DNA from: Nitrososphaerota archaeon
GTDB lineage: Archaea > Iainarchaeota > Iainarchaeia > Iainarchaeales > GCA-2688035
Direction: 5' to 3'
Assembly: GCA_017610265.1 (NCBI GenBank)
Contig: JAFCCH010000004.1
Location: 1-36,210 of the forward strand
Length of the DNA: 36,210 nt
The notes under the pieces are model-generated. The model saw nothing but the letters and a program-made list of their open reading frames with translations, had not been told where the DNA came from and searched no databases. Position numbers and translations under genes: made by a program. Positions 15,107 through 25,340 of the stretch are shown here, piece by piece; the first letter of the stretch is position 1; the number at the start of each line of letters is the position of its first letter.

Positions 15107-17465
15107 GCTAGCAGCTTATTTGCTTGGCTTGCTTTTCTGCATAGTTTTTGCCCAGCTTGCCTTTGCTTCACAAGAAGACCTTATTTCCATGGATGGCTGT
15201 GTAGCACAAGGAGTCTTTGTTGGAGGCGGTCACTGCCACTACAATGCAGATTATCTTGATCTAAGGAACAATGTTTCAAGCTTTAGCTTTAGTGTTGATT
15301 TTGACAAGCCTTTCTCAAACATGGATAATCAAACTTATATTGTGCCAATGCTTACCACTATGTCTTTGACAAATTTCGCGTCCTATATTAATGTATGTAT
15401 TGACGGAGCAAGAGGCAGTAAAATTCACGCCATTGATGTTTACATAGACGAGGAAAAGAATGTTGACAACTATGGGGTAAAATCTATGGACAACTGCTTT
15501 GGTGGCGGAATGATTTTTGAGGGCAACCAAGGGCCAGTAAATTATCTTTTTGCCGAACCAGGCTTGCACAAGGTCAAAGTTGTGCTTGCGACACAGAACA
15601 ATGGAACTTGTGGAAAAATTGTAAAGGAGTTTGACGTAATAGTGCTTCATCCTGTTCTTTCAATTGACGGGTCCTCTTCTCAAATAGTTTCATTCCGGGA
15701 AGGAGAAACTGATCAAACAATTTACTTAACCTGGTCAATTACAAATCTTGGAACTTCTACAGCTGTTTTGAAAGAAATTCAAGCCACTGGCTGCGGTGCA
15801 GGGTTGGAATGCAGTTTTCCTGGTTTTGGATCCCTTTCTGTGGACCCGGATCACACAATTATCTTAATCGAAGAGGTAAAATTGACAAACCCTGCTACTG
15901 CTTCTTTTGCAAACGAGATTGGGATAAAGCTCAACTACACTGACTTGTTTGAGGCAAACGATTTGTGGAAAGAGCCAAATAAGCCAATTTTTGTTCCAGT
16001 ACTGTTTAGCGAAAAGCAGGGTTTTCATGTTGAACTAGTTGGCGGAGAGCAAAACTTTTGCATTGGAAAAGACGGCAGGCTTGGAGGCACTGGACCAGGG
16101 GATGTTCCTCACATACTTTTCAAGTGGAGTTGGTCAGACATTAGTACAAACACCTGTGACAGAGAAGAGGTGACAGACCTGGACTTTGTTTACTGTGATC
16201 CGGCACAATTTAGCATAGAATTGCTTAAAAGGCTTAACAGAATCAATCGCTTGGCAAAACAGGAAGATATTGCAGGTGCACAAGCCCTGCAAAATTTCCA
16301 GGCATATTTAATCGGAGATGCTTTTAATGAAGATTTCAGAAAAGACTTTGATTATTATTATACTCAAACTGCTTTCCTTGAAGCAAGCTGGTACAACAGC
16401 TCAGAAACCCCTTGGGATCTTTATTTTGTTGATGAGCAAGCCCTGCAATTTGCACCAGAGGCAATAAGCTCAGGCCTTTATAATGTTCAAATTGAATTTG
16501 AGTTTGAAGACGAAGACTTTGACTTCTTCTATATTCAAGATCAGACAACTTTGACTGCAAAAATAAAAGTGCGGCTTACAAAGTTGAGAGATCCGCTTAT
16601 TGCAAATTCTTTGTATAACCTGCCATTTAATGGGGAAGTTGGCTTGCAGGCAAGGCCTGGAGAGGCAAGCCCCGAAAGAACAGGCTATGGCCTTGGCTTT
16701 AATGGGGCTGAATTAAAAGTAAATGAATTCAATCCAGGTTTCTTTATAACAACCAAGGGAAACGGTGAGAAAACAGTGTCCACTTCCTTTGAACAAGACT
16801 TTGGCAACCTTAATGTTTTAGACAGAGGCATAATTCTTTCAATTGCAAATGACGCGTCTTCCATAAAGTTTTCACCATCCACTGCCACTCCGGTAATAAT
16901 GAAAATTAATTCCTCTGGCGAAAGAACAGACGGATACTATTTTGTCAGGAGCCAAAACCAATTGCTTTCATCTCCCGCAAGTTACATGGCTCTCTGGACA
17001 GGCTTTGCCTCAACACCAATGAGTTGCGCTAATTTTGACAACAGCGCCCTTTATTATAGATGGCATGACAGCCAGTCATTTAATGTTCCCAATATTGTTG
17101 ACGAACCCTCTTACGGATTTTCCTGGGAGGAAATCCCCCAAGAAAACAGGCAAGCTCAACTATATTTACAGAGCGTTTTTTACACTCCTTTGGATTCAGG
17201 CATGTCTTTAGAGGGTTCAACATCTGACACTGAACTGATTAGCCCGTCTGCTGTTAACACAATTCCACTTAACTACAAAACAATGCAATCTACTTTGGAA
17301 GGTGTCTTTGGTTTGATTGAGGAAAATTATGTTTGTGTCAGCTTTGAAGAAGACGCCGTTGAATTCTGGTGGAACCCGCAAAAGATTGTTTCAGAACTTG
17401 AAGATGTAAAGGCAAACACTATTTTGGAAGAGTCAATTTGTGCTGTTGAAGGGCAGGTAAGATAA
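15078..17465 (+). CDS. Secreted envelope protein homologous to the C-terminus of the 2219-aa protein, 795 aa
   Basis: The start is TTG at 15078, supported by GGTG about seven bases upstream and by the signal peptide that follows directly (LAAYLLGLLFCIVFAQLAFA). About 200 residues of cysteine-containing beta domains follow. The rest, from about residue 320, aligns by eye with the last 700 residues of the 2219-aa protein. Shared motifs in the same order are DFVYCDPAQF/NFIYCDPTQF, DFFYIQDQT, LPFNG/MPFNG, GYGLGF/GYGLAF, LYLQSVFYTP/LYFESVFYTP and FWWNPQK near the end. I see no membrane helix after the signal, so it is probably released or held by its operon partners. The family is otherwise unknown to me. 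Confidence 0.85.
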   Translation: MKKSEKKTNKLAAYLLGLLFCIVFAQLAFASQEDLISMDGCVAQGVFVGGGHCHYNADYLDLRNNVSSFSFSVDFDKPFSNMDNQTYIVPMLTTMSLTNFASYINVCIDGARGSKIHAIDVYIDEEKNVDNYGVKSMDNCFGGGMIFEGNQGPVNYLFAEPGLHKVKVVLATQNNGTCGKIVKEFDVIVLHPVLSIDGSSSQIVSFREGETDQTIYLTWSITNLGTSTAVLKEIQATGCGAGLECSFPGFGSLSVDPDHTIILIEEVKLTNPATASFANEIGIKLNYTDLFEANDLWKEPNKPIFVPVLFSEKQGFHVELVGGEQNFCIGKDGRLGGTGPGDVPHILFKWSWSDISTNTCDREEVTDLDFVYCDPAQFSIELLKRLNRINRLAKQEDIAGAQALQNFQAYLIGDAFNEDFRKDFDYYYTQTAFLEASWYNSSETPWDLYFVDEQALQFAPEAISSGLYNVQIEFEFEDEDFDFFYIQDQTTLTAKIKVRLTKLRDPLIANSLYNLPFNGEVGLQARPGEASPERTGYGLGFNGAELKVNEFNPGFFITTKGNGEKTVSTSFEQDFGNLNVLDRGIILSIANDASSIKFSPSTATPVIMKINSSGERTDGYYFVRSQNQLLSSPASYMALWTGFASTPMSCANFDNSALYYRWHDSQSFNVPNIVDEPSYGFSWEEIPQENRQAQLYLQSVFYTPLDSGMSLEGSTSDTELISPSAVNTIPLNYKTMQSTLEGVFGLIEENYVCVSFEEDAVEFWWNPQKIVSELEDVKANTILEESICAVEGQVR

Positions 17466-17516
17466 CCTATTTCAGTTGCAAAAAAGGCCTCTAAAGCCTG
17501 TTTTAAGTCTTCGCAT

Positions 17517-17529
17517 AATCTTTATTAAT
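17517..17529 (+). promoter_or_regulatory. Second copy of the shared promoter motif
   Basis: AATCTTTATTAAT lies 43 nt upstream of ATG 17573, identical to 8789-8801. A weak Shine-Dalgarno AGGT sits six nt before the start. Confidence 0.55.
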
Positions 17530-17572
17530 ACTAAAATTATTCTATTAATGAAATGAATAACTAGGTTTTGTT

Positions 17573-20500
17573 ATGGAGAATCCCTTGGAGCATCCTCTTG
17601 TTAAAGAGGCAATTGAAAAAATAAAAGGAGGCTATTTCTTCCTCGAAGATAAATATTACTCAGTCCTGGACAAAATCAACAAAACTGTTCCAATTTACAA
17701 GGTAATTGACCCGATTGACAAGGTAGTGCCTAGCTTTGCTTTGCTTATCGGCTTTGTTTTCTTCATCTTGCTTTTATTCATTTTAATGTCGTTTTCAAGT
17801 GTTGTTTCATTTGCAACACTGCAGGTTGTTGATAGCAGGGGCGAGCTTGTTGACGGAGTCTCAATTGACCTAACCTTAAGCGGCCAGACAAAGCTTCTTT
17901 CAACTGATGATTGGGGCGAAGCCCAGGTTGAAATCCCCGGCGTTGCTGTGAAAGTTGATGCAATATTTTCAAAAGATGGTTTTAGAGACCTTGAAAAAAC
18001 CTTAACCCTGACTGCTGACGAAATAACCAGTGTAACCCTTCAAATTAAAGATATCACTTTAGATCCTGGCACAATAGGTGGCTCAAAAACAATTAAGGTT
18101 GTTGACAACAGCACAAACAGGCTTATCACCAAAGAGGTTACTGTTTCATTTGAGTGCAGTGGCGGTGCATTGTCTCCCCAGACCCAAACAGGTTCAACCG
18201 GTGAATTTGAGGTTAGCCAGCCAAGCAATTGTTCAACTCTAATTGCAACAGCTGAAGCAGACGGTTACACCAAGAAAAGCAAGACACTTGCTTCAAAGGT
18301 AAATTATATTATTCTTACAACAAATGTTGCAAACACAACAGGAAGCATAACCACAATAGTAAAAGACACTTTGGGAGAAGCCATTCCTGATGTTGTTGTA
18401 AGGGCAATTGATGAAGAGCGCAATGTTGAAGCTGCAACCTCAAGCACAAGCCTTGGCGGATCTGCAAGCTTGCAGGGCCTTAACCCAGGCGATTACACTG
18501 TTTCAATAATTGCCCCTGATGGAAGGACTGCTCAAAAAACAGGGGTTTCAGTCAATGTTGGGCAAACAACAACTGTAAACCTTGAACTGCCTTTGAAAAA
18601 CCAGGCAGACATAAAGAAGATTTATTTAGAGTTGATTGAGCAGGGTACCACAGACCCTGTTTCAACTGCACAGGTTTTCATCTACCATGAAGATGTCTTA
18701 ATTGACAGCACTACAAGCGATAGTTTGGGCATTGTTAACAAAAGCCTGACTGATCCTGGCACGGGATATCTTCTTGTTATAACACACTCTGATTTTATCA
18801 CAAAGATTGAGCCAAACATTCCTTTGAAAGAGCTCTATGATTCAAATCCAATTTCTGTTCCAATGGTTAGGGCGCAAATTGAGGATCCAAATCCAACAAG
18901 TGCGGAAATAATTGCAACCGTTGTTGACGAAGACCTTAAGCCTGTAAAAGACGCCCTGATAAGCATTTATGATTCAGAATATCCAACCATTCCTCTAAAG
19001 GCGCCTCCTGGCATAACATTGGAGGGCGGAACATTTACTTTTGTAAATCTTGCACCTGGTTCATATATTGCAAAGGCAAGGGATGAAGACGGCAAGGCCG
19101 AGGGCGAATCTGATTTGGGCACAGTTGCTGCCGGAAGCACTCTAGAATTGCAGGTAATTCTTGTGCTTGGCTCAGGCACTGTTGAAGCCAAAATCTTTGA
19201 TGATGATTCAGCCGACGACACTCCTATAGTGGGAGCAGGTGTGGACTTCATTGACGCTGCTGACGGAACAACTGTTTTGGCAAGCTGCATAACAGATGCT
19301 GACGGAAAATGTGAATCAGAACCAATTCCTGCCGACAAATTTGTTTATACAAAGGCAAGCGCCACAGGCTTTCTTCCGAGCTCTTCGGTTTCAGTTGTTG
19401 ACATTGTCAATAAGGGAACTGCAAAGATTTCAGTAGGGCTTATTCATGAAAGCAGTTTGCCTCCGGGTATTGGCGATATTGATTCAAGGTTTAAGTATTT
19501 CTGCGAAGACCCTGATTGTGACAAGATTGCAACCAGAATAAAATCTGATGCAATCGGAATCAAAACATACTTTGCAAAGTTTGAACTTCTTTTTACAAAA
19601 GACGAAGCTTATACTGGAACAGTGCAGCATGTAAGAATTGGCCCTGACTCTGAAATTGATTTGCCTTTGCCAAACGATTACAAAGCAAAAATTCTTGGTG
19701 CAACAGGTCCGTTCCTAAACGATGCTCCTTTGTCAAACTGCTGGAATAATGATCCAGACGACCCTTTTATGGAACCAACTGCTCCTGTTGACTGCAGTAC
19801 AGGCCTTGACGCCAAACAGGTAAACCTTTATTATCCTGACTTTGAAGGAAAGCAGATTATTCCACTTGTCGTTGAATTTTCAGTCGAGCCAGGTCTTGAG
19901 GATGGAACAAGGCTTGAAATGCATTACAAAGCCAAAACAACAACAGGCGAAACAGAGGTTGTTACTGCAAACAAGGTAAAGTATTTCCTCATAGACGAAG
20001 TATTTTGTGACGGCACAAATTTTTCCTGGAGCTTTGTTTTAGAAAATCCTGACGGTTCAACCACTGTGCTTGACCGGGATTCGGATGCAGAAAATCCCCT
20101 CGAAATGAATGAAAGCTACAATATTTTTTACCAAATTTATAATTGCAGCAATAGAAATTTTACCCAGGCAAACGTAACCTTTGAAAATGATCCGCTTGAA
20201 TTGGAAGCGGTTTCCTTAACAGCGGGCTCTCCATATGATTTCGGGCCGTCAAATGCTTTCTCTGCTGAAAATTTTGCTTTCCAGAACGAAACAGAAATTT
20301 CTCACAATTTGCCTGTCTTTTCAGTAACCGAGGCTCCGTCTGTCGATCTAAGATTTTTCATTGGCACAGAATCCCTAAATAGTGAGGAAATTCTTAATTT
20401 CAAAATTGAAAGCAACAAAAATCTTACTGTAACTCATACGCCTATTAATCTTCCTTCCTTTGGAAACCCTGACCTTTCAGGAAAAGTTGCCGATGCCCTT

Positions 20501-23500
20501 GATACTGTTCCTGGATTGGAGAACGCCCTTATATCTTTGATAATTGGCGACACTACGAGGACAACGACTACCAATGAGGCAGGCCAGTTTAATATTGAGA
20601 ACATTGAACAGCTTGACAGCATCACAAGTGTTACTTTGCAGGTTAGAAAAGCAGGTTTCAAAACCTTTGAAAAAGAGATTGATGTTGGCAGTGTTATAAT
20701 TGTGCCAAATGCCAGCCTTGACTGCCTTGAAATTGAAAAAGACGCTTCACCTGATGTAATCATAAACTTTGTGAGAAATGTTTCCGGTTCTGGCACATTT
20801 ACCCTGAAAAGTGACTGCTCTGCCGAAACAGTTGTAATCCTGCAGTCAGAGCTCAAAGTGAGTCCAAGTGACGAATTTACTTTGGCGGCCGGGGCTTCAA
20901 GGGAAATTACTGTTGAGGCTGAAACCATTGCCAACACTGCCAAAATGACTATTGGAGAATATGGTGTTTCAATTATGGCAAGATTTGCAACAGATGATCC
21001 TCTAGCAGGTTTTGCAGGTCCGCTTAAAACAGCAAGAATTTATGTAACAGACCCTGACAGTTGTTTTAGGTTGGCAGACCCATCTACTCCAAGTGATCCA
21101 GGGGTAATGAAATCCAGTTATGATATAAGGGACGGCCTTGACGAAGGCATTATTGTAAACGAATGCTTTGTCTACTTTGAGGATTTGACCATGCCACGCC
21201 TTGACAAACTGCAGGATTTTTCTGCAGCAGAGGGTGCATTTTCACTTCTTTACGAGCCGCTTACTCTGAACCCTGGCGAGGCAGTTGAAAAACAAATAAT
21301 TCTTGATGCTAATCAGGTTGAGTTTAATGAAGACAACCGTTTTATTTTTGACGTTGTTAACAACAGTGGTTATGTCTTTGTTGACTGGGTTGACTTCTTT
21401 ATGACTGACGCAGAGCACACTTCTGGTGTGAGACACATGGTTTTGGGCCAAACTCACAGAAATGTCTGGTCAAATTACACCTCAGAACTTCCTTACACCC
21501 CTTTCCAAAATGACTCTTCTGGTTCACCGGAGCCATTGCCTAATCCGACTCATCCTGTTGTTGACAATTTGGGATGGGTTGACACTGAAACATATTACAA
21601 AGCAGGCAGCCTCTTTGCAGATGAACTTACTCCACAACCAATCTGGCAGGGGCAGCATAATGTCTGCAACAATTTCCTCGGAGGTTTTGACAGCACTTTT
21701 GGAACATGCAGTGTTGACAACTATTACAGAGGTGCAAATTTGACTCCTTACATTGTTGGAGACGTAATAAACAAGGTTGCACTTGAAATCCCTGAAAGCA
21801 GAACACCTACAACAAATCTTAGTGCCATAAGATGGCATTATACAAGAACAGACCAAAGCCATGATGGTAAGGTTGACTTTAAGGTTAGAAACAACAATTT
21901 AATGGGTGAATCATATGCCTTGATTGAGGTTGAGGACACAACCGGAACATTTTTTGTACCAGACGATGGCGGAACAGCTTCTGGTGATATTGTTGTTAAC
22001 TGGACTCTTTCAAAGAGAGGGGTTTTGCGCAACACAAGCAATCTGCTTGACCAGTTAAGCGAAACAGTGACCATTGCACCAGGCGAGGTTCTTGGAGTTT
22101 CAGTTGAGTCTGGCTTATCAAATGTTTTTGGCAGCATTGCGTCTGTTTACAGTGCACTGAAACCTTCTGCCAGCAAGGAGCTTATTGAGATTAGAATTAC
22201 AACTTCTGCTGGTCAGCCGCCTATACTTATGGAAAATGGTGACGGTAACCTAATGTTCTACGAATATTCTAATGGAATGTGGAGCTCTCCTTCTATGTTC
22301 GATATGGAGTTCCCTGGTGAAACAGATGTCATTGCCTTTGGAACAATTCATGCAACAGATGTTATTGCAATAAGGAATAATAGTGACCGAGATGTTTCAT
22401 TTGACCAAATAACCCTAAATTATTTGACAAAGGAAGCGCAAAGTATTGAGATTCACAGTGGGGAGGCAACTGTTCCTCTTGGAGAAAGCTTAATTTCCTT
22501 TGAGGTGCCTCCAACAGGCGGAATTGACCTTCCTCCAGGAGAATATGATTACACAGAATACCTTATTGAAGAGTCTTCCTCTGAGGCAATTGCCTACTTT
22601 GAAAATACTCTTATGTCAACTTCTTCAGACCCCTATGCTTCTGGTGAAAACATTATAGTTGCAATTTCGTCTCCTACAGAGGGTCGAAATACAATGACCG
22701 AACAATTCCACATAAGGTTGATTGGCCAGGATCAGGGCCAGTGCATTGGCCAAGGCGGACTTACTGGAAGTACCGGCGTTGGCTCAAAGCCAAAGGTAAT
22801 GTTTAATTGGGACTGGGAATCAATTGACATCGACACCTGCAATTCAGACAATCTTAACTTTATTTACTGTGATCCAACGCAGTTCACAGTCTCTTTGATG
22901 AAGAGGCTTGAGCTAATGAGGACACTTGCAGAGGAAGACCTTGGAGCTAATTTGCTTACTCTTAGGGAATTGCAGGAATTCGATGTCTACTTAATAGAGG
23001 ACGCTTATGTTGATGACTTTAGAAACGATTTTGTTGATTTCTTCCAAGGAAAATTCCTTTCAGAGGATTCAGGTGAATGGAATCTTTACCTTCAGGATGC
23101 GGATAGGTTTGTGATTGACACAAGTGCAGCTCACTTGCCATTAGATCCTCCTACTACTCCTGAATCCAAGGTAGTTTCAGCAGGCTTGCATGAGGTTTAT
23201 ATTGAGCTTGACTTTGACCAGGACTTGTTTGATTTTTTTTATATCCAGGATCAAACAGATTTGATTGCAAACATCACTGTTTACATCAGCAAGGTTTCTG
23301 ATCCAATAATTAAGAGCCCGTTTTACTACATGCCGTTTAACGGTAACCTTGGCCAGACAGATATAGGCGAATTCCAAAGGGATGGTTACGGCCTTGCATT
23401 TAGCAACAATGATGAACCACTTGTGCTTATTTCCACAATTGGAGGAAGTTTATACAAAACAGATTCTCCTGGAGCAAGCACAGGACGGAAAACAATTGGA

Positions 23501-24232
23501 ACAGTGAAAGAAAATGACTTTACACAAATAAATAAGGTTCAAAGGGGACTGATTATGCAGGTTGCACAGGACCAAAGCCAGGTGAACTTTGCGCCCTCAA
23601 TTGCAACTCCTGTTCTTGCCGAAATGATTCCAAAAGACGGCAAAGTAGAGTCCTATTATTATCTGAGAGACGATACAGAGGCAATTATTCCGCAATCTGG
23701 CTTTTTGAACCTTTGGAATGGTGCAGGCTCTACAATGAGACCTATGGAGGGTGTATGTGCAGATTTCTATGGCAGCCAGTTGCAATTCAGAATTCAGGAC
23801 AGGAGCCCTCTTGTTGGAAGCTGCCCACAGAATGTTACAGGGGTCTTTGGCTTTACCTATGATCCTGCAACCGAAGGCGAACAGCTTTATTTTGAATCAG
23901 TGTTTTACACTCCTGAAGACCAGATTATTCATTTGAGGAAGAGTTGTGAAAACAATTCTACCTTTTACTCGCCTAATCTTGTGCATGGAACAGATACATT
24001 ATCCACCCCACTTGCACTAAGCATTGCAGACAGCAAAACAAAGGTTGCGTCAATGAATGATGTCATTAACCTCATTGCCGAGGAATATGTCTGTGTTTCA
24101 GCCGACACTCAAAACTTTTCATTCTGGTGGAACCCGCAGAAGGTTTTGGAAGAGCTTGATGATGTTAAGTTAAGCATTAATTCAGACTGGGAATCAGGCA
24201 TGTCCTGCACTGTTTCAACAGTGGAATCTTAA
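17573..24232 (+). CDS. Giant membrane-anchored envelope protein, 2219 aa; fusion-like paralog
   Basis: The protein has the same design as the 1495-aa protein: cytoplasmic head with GYFFLEDKYYSVLDK and PIYKVIDPIDKVVPSF, and one membrane helix at about 53-73. About six carboxypeptidase-regulatory-like repeats follow, with a further repeat near 960-1050 and beta-rich regions with scattered Cys. From about residue 1700 to the end it continues with a region homologous to the separate 795-aa protein (NFIYCDPTQF, DFFYIQDQT, FWWNPQK). The gene therefore looks like the 1495-aa and 795-aa genes joined, or those two are its split version. No protease, hydrolase or sortase signal is seen. The role is inferred to be structural or adhesive. 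The prepilin peptidase gene starts 11 nt after the stop. Confidence 0.88.
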   Translation: MENPLEHPLVKEAIEKIKGGYFFLEDKYYSVLDKINKTVPIYKVIDPIDKVVPSFALLIGFVFFILLLFILMSFSSVVSFATLQVVDSRGELVDGVSIDLTLSGQTKLLSTDDWGEAQVEIPGVAVKVDAIFSKDGFRDLEKTLTLTADEITSVTLQIKDITLDPGTIGGSKTIKVVDNSTNRLITKEVTVSFECSGGALSPQTQTGSTGEFEVSQPSNCSTLIATAEADGYTKKSKTLASKVNYIILTTNVANTTGSITTIVKDTLGEAIPDVVVRAIDEERNVEAATSSTSLGGSASLQGLNPGDYTVSIIAPDGRTAQKTGVSVNVGQTTTVNLELPLKNQADIKKIYLELIEQGTTDPVSTAQVFIYHEDVLIDSTTSDSLGIVNKSLTDPGTGYLLVITHSDFITKIEPNIPLKELYDSNPISVPMVRAQIEDPNPTSAEIIATVVDEDLKPVKDALISIYDSEYPTIPLKAPPGITLEGGTFTFVNLAPGSYIAKARDEDGKAEGESDLGTVAAGSTLELQVILVLGSGTVEAKIFDDDSADDTPIVGAGVDFIDAADGTTVLASCITDADGKCESEPIPADKFVYTKASATGFLPSSSVSVVDIVNKGTAKISVGLIHESSLPPGIGDIDSRFKYFCEDPDCDKIATRIKSDAIGIKTYFAKFELLFTKDEAYTGTVQHVRIGPDSEIDLPLPNDYKAKILGATGPFLNDAPLSNCWNNDPDDPFMEPTAPVDCSTGLDAKQVNLYYPDFEGKQIIPLVVEFSVEPGLEDGTRLEMHYKAKTTTGETEVVTANKVKYFLIDEVFCDGTNFSWSFVLENPDGSTTVLDRDSDAENPLEMNESYNIFYQIYNCSNRNFTQANVTFENDPLELEAVSLTAGSPYDFGPSNAFSAENFAFQNETEISHNLPVFSVTEAPSVDLRFFIGTESLNSEEILNFKIESNKNLTVTHTPINLPSFGNPDLSGKVADALDTVPGLENALISLIIGDTTRTTTTNEAGQFNIENIEQLDSITSVTLQVRKAGFKTFEKEIDVGSVIIVPNASLDCLEIEKDASPDVIINFVRNVSGSGTFTLKSDCSAETVVILQSELKVSPSDEFTLAAGASREITVEAETIANTAKMTIGEYGVSIMARFATDDPLAGFAGPLKTARIYVTDPDSCFRLADPSTPSDPGVMKSSYDIRDGLDEGIIVNECFVYFEDLTMPRLDKLQDFSAAEGAFSLLYEPLTLNPGEAVEKQIILDANQVEFNEDNRFIFDVVNNSGYVFVDWVDFFMTDAEHTSGVRHMVLGQTHRNVWSNYTSELPYTPFQNDSSGSPEPLPNPTHPVVDNLGWVDTETYYKAGSLFADELTPQPIWQGQHNVCNNFLGGFDSTFGTCSVDNYYRGANLTPYIVGDVINKVALEIPESRTPTTNLSAIRWHYTRTDQSHDGKVDFKVRNNNLMGESYALIEVEDTTGTFFVPDDGGTASGDIVVNWTLSKRGVLRNTSNLLDQLSETVTIAPGEVLGVSVESGLSNVFGSIASVYSALKPSASKELIEIRITTSAGQPPILMENGDGNLMFYEYSNGMWSSPSMFDMEFPGETDVIAFGTIHATDVIAIRNNSDRDVSFDQITLNYLTKEAQSIEIHSGEATVPLGESLISFEVPPTGGIDLPPGEYDYTEYLIEESSSEAIAYFENTLMSTSSDPYASGENIIVAISSPTEGRNTMTEQFHIRLIGQDQGQCIGQGGLTGSTGVGSKPKVMFNWDWESIDIDTCNSDNLNFIYCDPTQFTVSLMKRLELMRTLAEEDLGANLLTLRELQEFDVYLIEDAYVDDFRNDFVDFFQGKFLSEDSGEWNLYLQDADRFVIDTSAAHLPLDPPTTPESKVVSAGLHEVYIELDFDQDLFDFFYIQDQTDLIANITVYISKVSDPIIKSPFYYMPFNGNLGQTDIGEFQRDGYGLAFSNNDEPLVLISTIGGSLYKTDSPGASTGRKTIGTVKENDFTQINKVQRGLIMQVAQDQSQVNFAPSIATPVLAEMIPKDGKVESYYYLRDDTEAIIPQSGFLNLWNGAGSTMRPMEGVCADFYGSQLQFRIQDRSPLVGSCPQNVTGVFGFTYDPATEGEQLYFESVFYTPEDQIIHLRKSCENNSTFYSPNLVHGTDTLSTPLALSIADSKTKVASMNDVINLIAEEYVCVSADTQNFSFWWNPQKVLEELDDVKLSINSDWESGMSCTVSTVES

Positions 24233-24243
24233 CCGGTTTTCTG

Positions 24244-25293
24244 ATGTTGCCAAATTTTTTTATTTTAAATGTTCTATGCATTTGCCTTTTGGGTTTTCTT
24301 ACAAGCTTTTCCGATTTGAAAAAGGGCCTGATTCAAAACAAAATTGTTTTTCCTGCAATCCTACTCGCAATTCTTTTAAATTTCCTAAATGGATTTTACT
24401 TCCTGACCTTTTTTGCAAACGGCTTTTATGCATTTCTCTTTGGCTTTATTCTGTGGACTGCAAGGCTTTGGTCTGCAGGTGATGCAAAGCTCTTTCTTGC
24501 GCTCGCCCTTCTCTTTCCCCTTTCCTTTTATCCGACTTCGACCTTTCCAAGCCTAACAATTCTTTTGAATTCCTTTGTCCCGGCTTTTATCTTCTTACTT
24601 GCAATAGTTTTACTAAGGACAACAACAAAGCAAAAGTTTGAGGCCTTAAAGGAAGCATTTACTCCGTTTGTCCTAGCCTCTGTTGCGGTCTACTTTTTTT
24701 CATTTTACTGGCTTTTGGACCTCTTTTTTTCCTTTGTTCCGGTAACCCTTGACCTTTTCAGTACAGCCATCCTTCTATTTGTGGTAATTTCTTTTGTGGA
24801 ATTTTTCCTTCCAAAAAAATCCCTTTACTTTTTTGCAGGCCTTTCGGTCTTGTTCTTAATTTTCAGGCTTGACTCTGTCCTTAATCCAAACTTTCTTGCA
24901 TTCTTTATTTCATTCTGGCTTGGGGCAATCTTCCTTCTCTTCTTTATCTTAAGGCTGGGTTTTTCCTGTTTTGGAAATGCTGTCAAGGTCGAAGACCTAA
25001 AGCCAGGCATGGTCTTGCTTGAAACAGTTTTTGAAAGAGAAGGCAAAATTGAGAAAAAAAAGCCATTGCTTCCCTCCTTTGTAAACATCATTTATGAGAT
25101 AAAAGAAAAACCGTTTGTTGAGTCAGGGCCAAAGGGGTTAAACGAGGCAGATTTAAAATTGCTTAAGGAAAAGAAGTCAATGGCAAAAGTAAATTTTGAT
25201 GGCATCCTTGTTCAGGAAACCCTGCCTTTTGCCCCTATAATCTTTGTCGGAACAATCCTTTCCTTTTTCACTGCCTTGTTTGTAGTCTTCTAG
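24244..25293 (+). CDS. Archaeal A24-type prepilin/preflagellin peptidase
   Basis: This 349-aa polytopic membrane protein has the two catalytic aspartates of the A24 family: Asp24 in SFSDLKKGLIQNK and Asp80 in SAGDAKLFLAL (GD motif). The C-terminal part after about residue 240 resembles the archaeal A24 type II C-terminus. It has a soluble segment (VEDLKPGMVLLE, then GLNEADLKLLKEKK) and a final helix beginning TLPFAPIIF. These enzymes cut class III signal peptides of archaellins and pilins on the cytoplasmic face of the membrane. No classical pilin gene lies in the window. The gene follows the 2219-aa gene by 11 nt and precedes the hxs genes by 47 nt, so its substrate may be local. The start was chosen because it leaves a short N-terminal helix directly before Asp24. 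Confidence 0.88.
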   Translation: MLPNFFILNVLCICLLGFLTSFSDLKKGLIQNKIVFPAILLAILLNFLNGFYFLTFFANGFYAFLFGFILWTARLWSAGDAKLFLALALLFPLSFYPTSTFPSLTILLNSFVPAFIFLLAIVLLRTTTKQKFEALKEAFTPFVLASVAVYFFSFYWLLDLFFSFVPVTLDLFSTAILLFVVISFVEFFLPKKSLYFFAGLSVLFLIFRLDSVLNPNFLAFFISFWLGAIFLLFFILRLGFSCFGNAVKVEDLKPGMVLLETVFEREGKIEKKKPLLPSFVNIIYEIKEKPFVESGPKGLNEADLKLLKEKKSMAKVNFDGILVQETLPFAPIIFVGTILSFFTALFVVF

Positions 25294-25295
25294 AT

Positions 25296-25334
25296 TGTTT
25301 TAAAAGAGCTTTTCTACACATTTCTTTTTGGGAG
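25296..25334 (+). promoter_or_regulatory. Promoter and ribosome-binding site of the hxs operon
   Basis: A TATA-like GTTTTAAAAG (25296-25305) is followed by a Shine-Dalgarno GGGAG (25330-25334), six nt before ATG 25341. The two downstream genes and hxsB have no gaps large enough for their own promoter. Confidence 0.5.
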
Positions 25335-25340
25335 AAGCAA

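Noticed and set aside
17488-17505. AGGC/GCCT hairpin as a terminator before the 2219-aa gene
   Set aside because: The stem is only four bases with a weak T run, too little to call.
20434-20943. 169-aa minus-strand ORF inside the 2219-aa gene
   Set aside because: Shadow ORF; the plus strand has clear repeat domains throughout.
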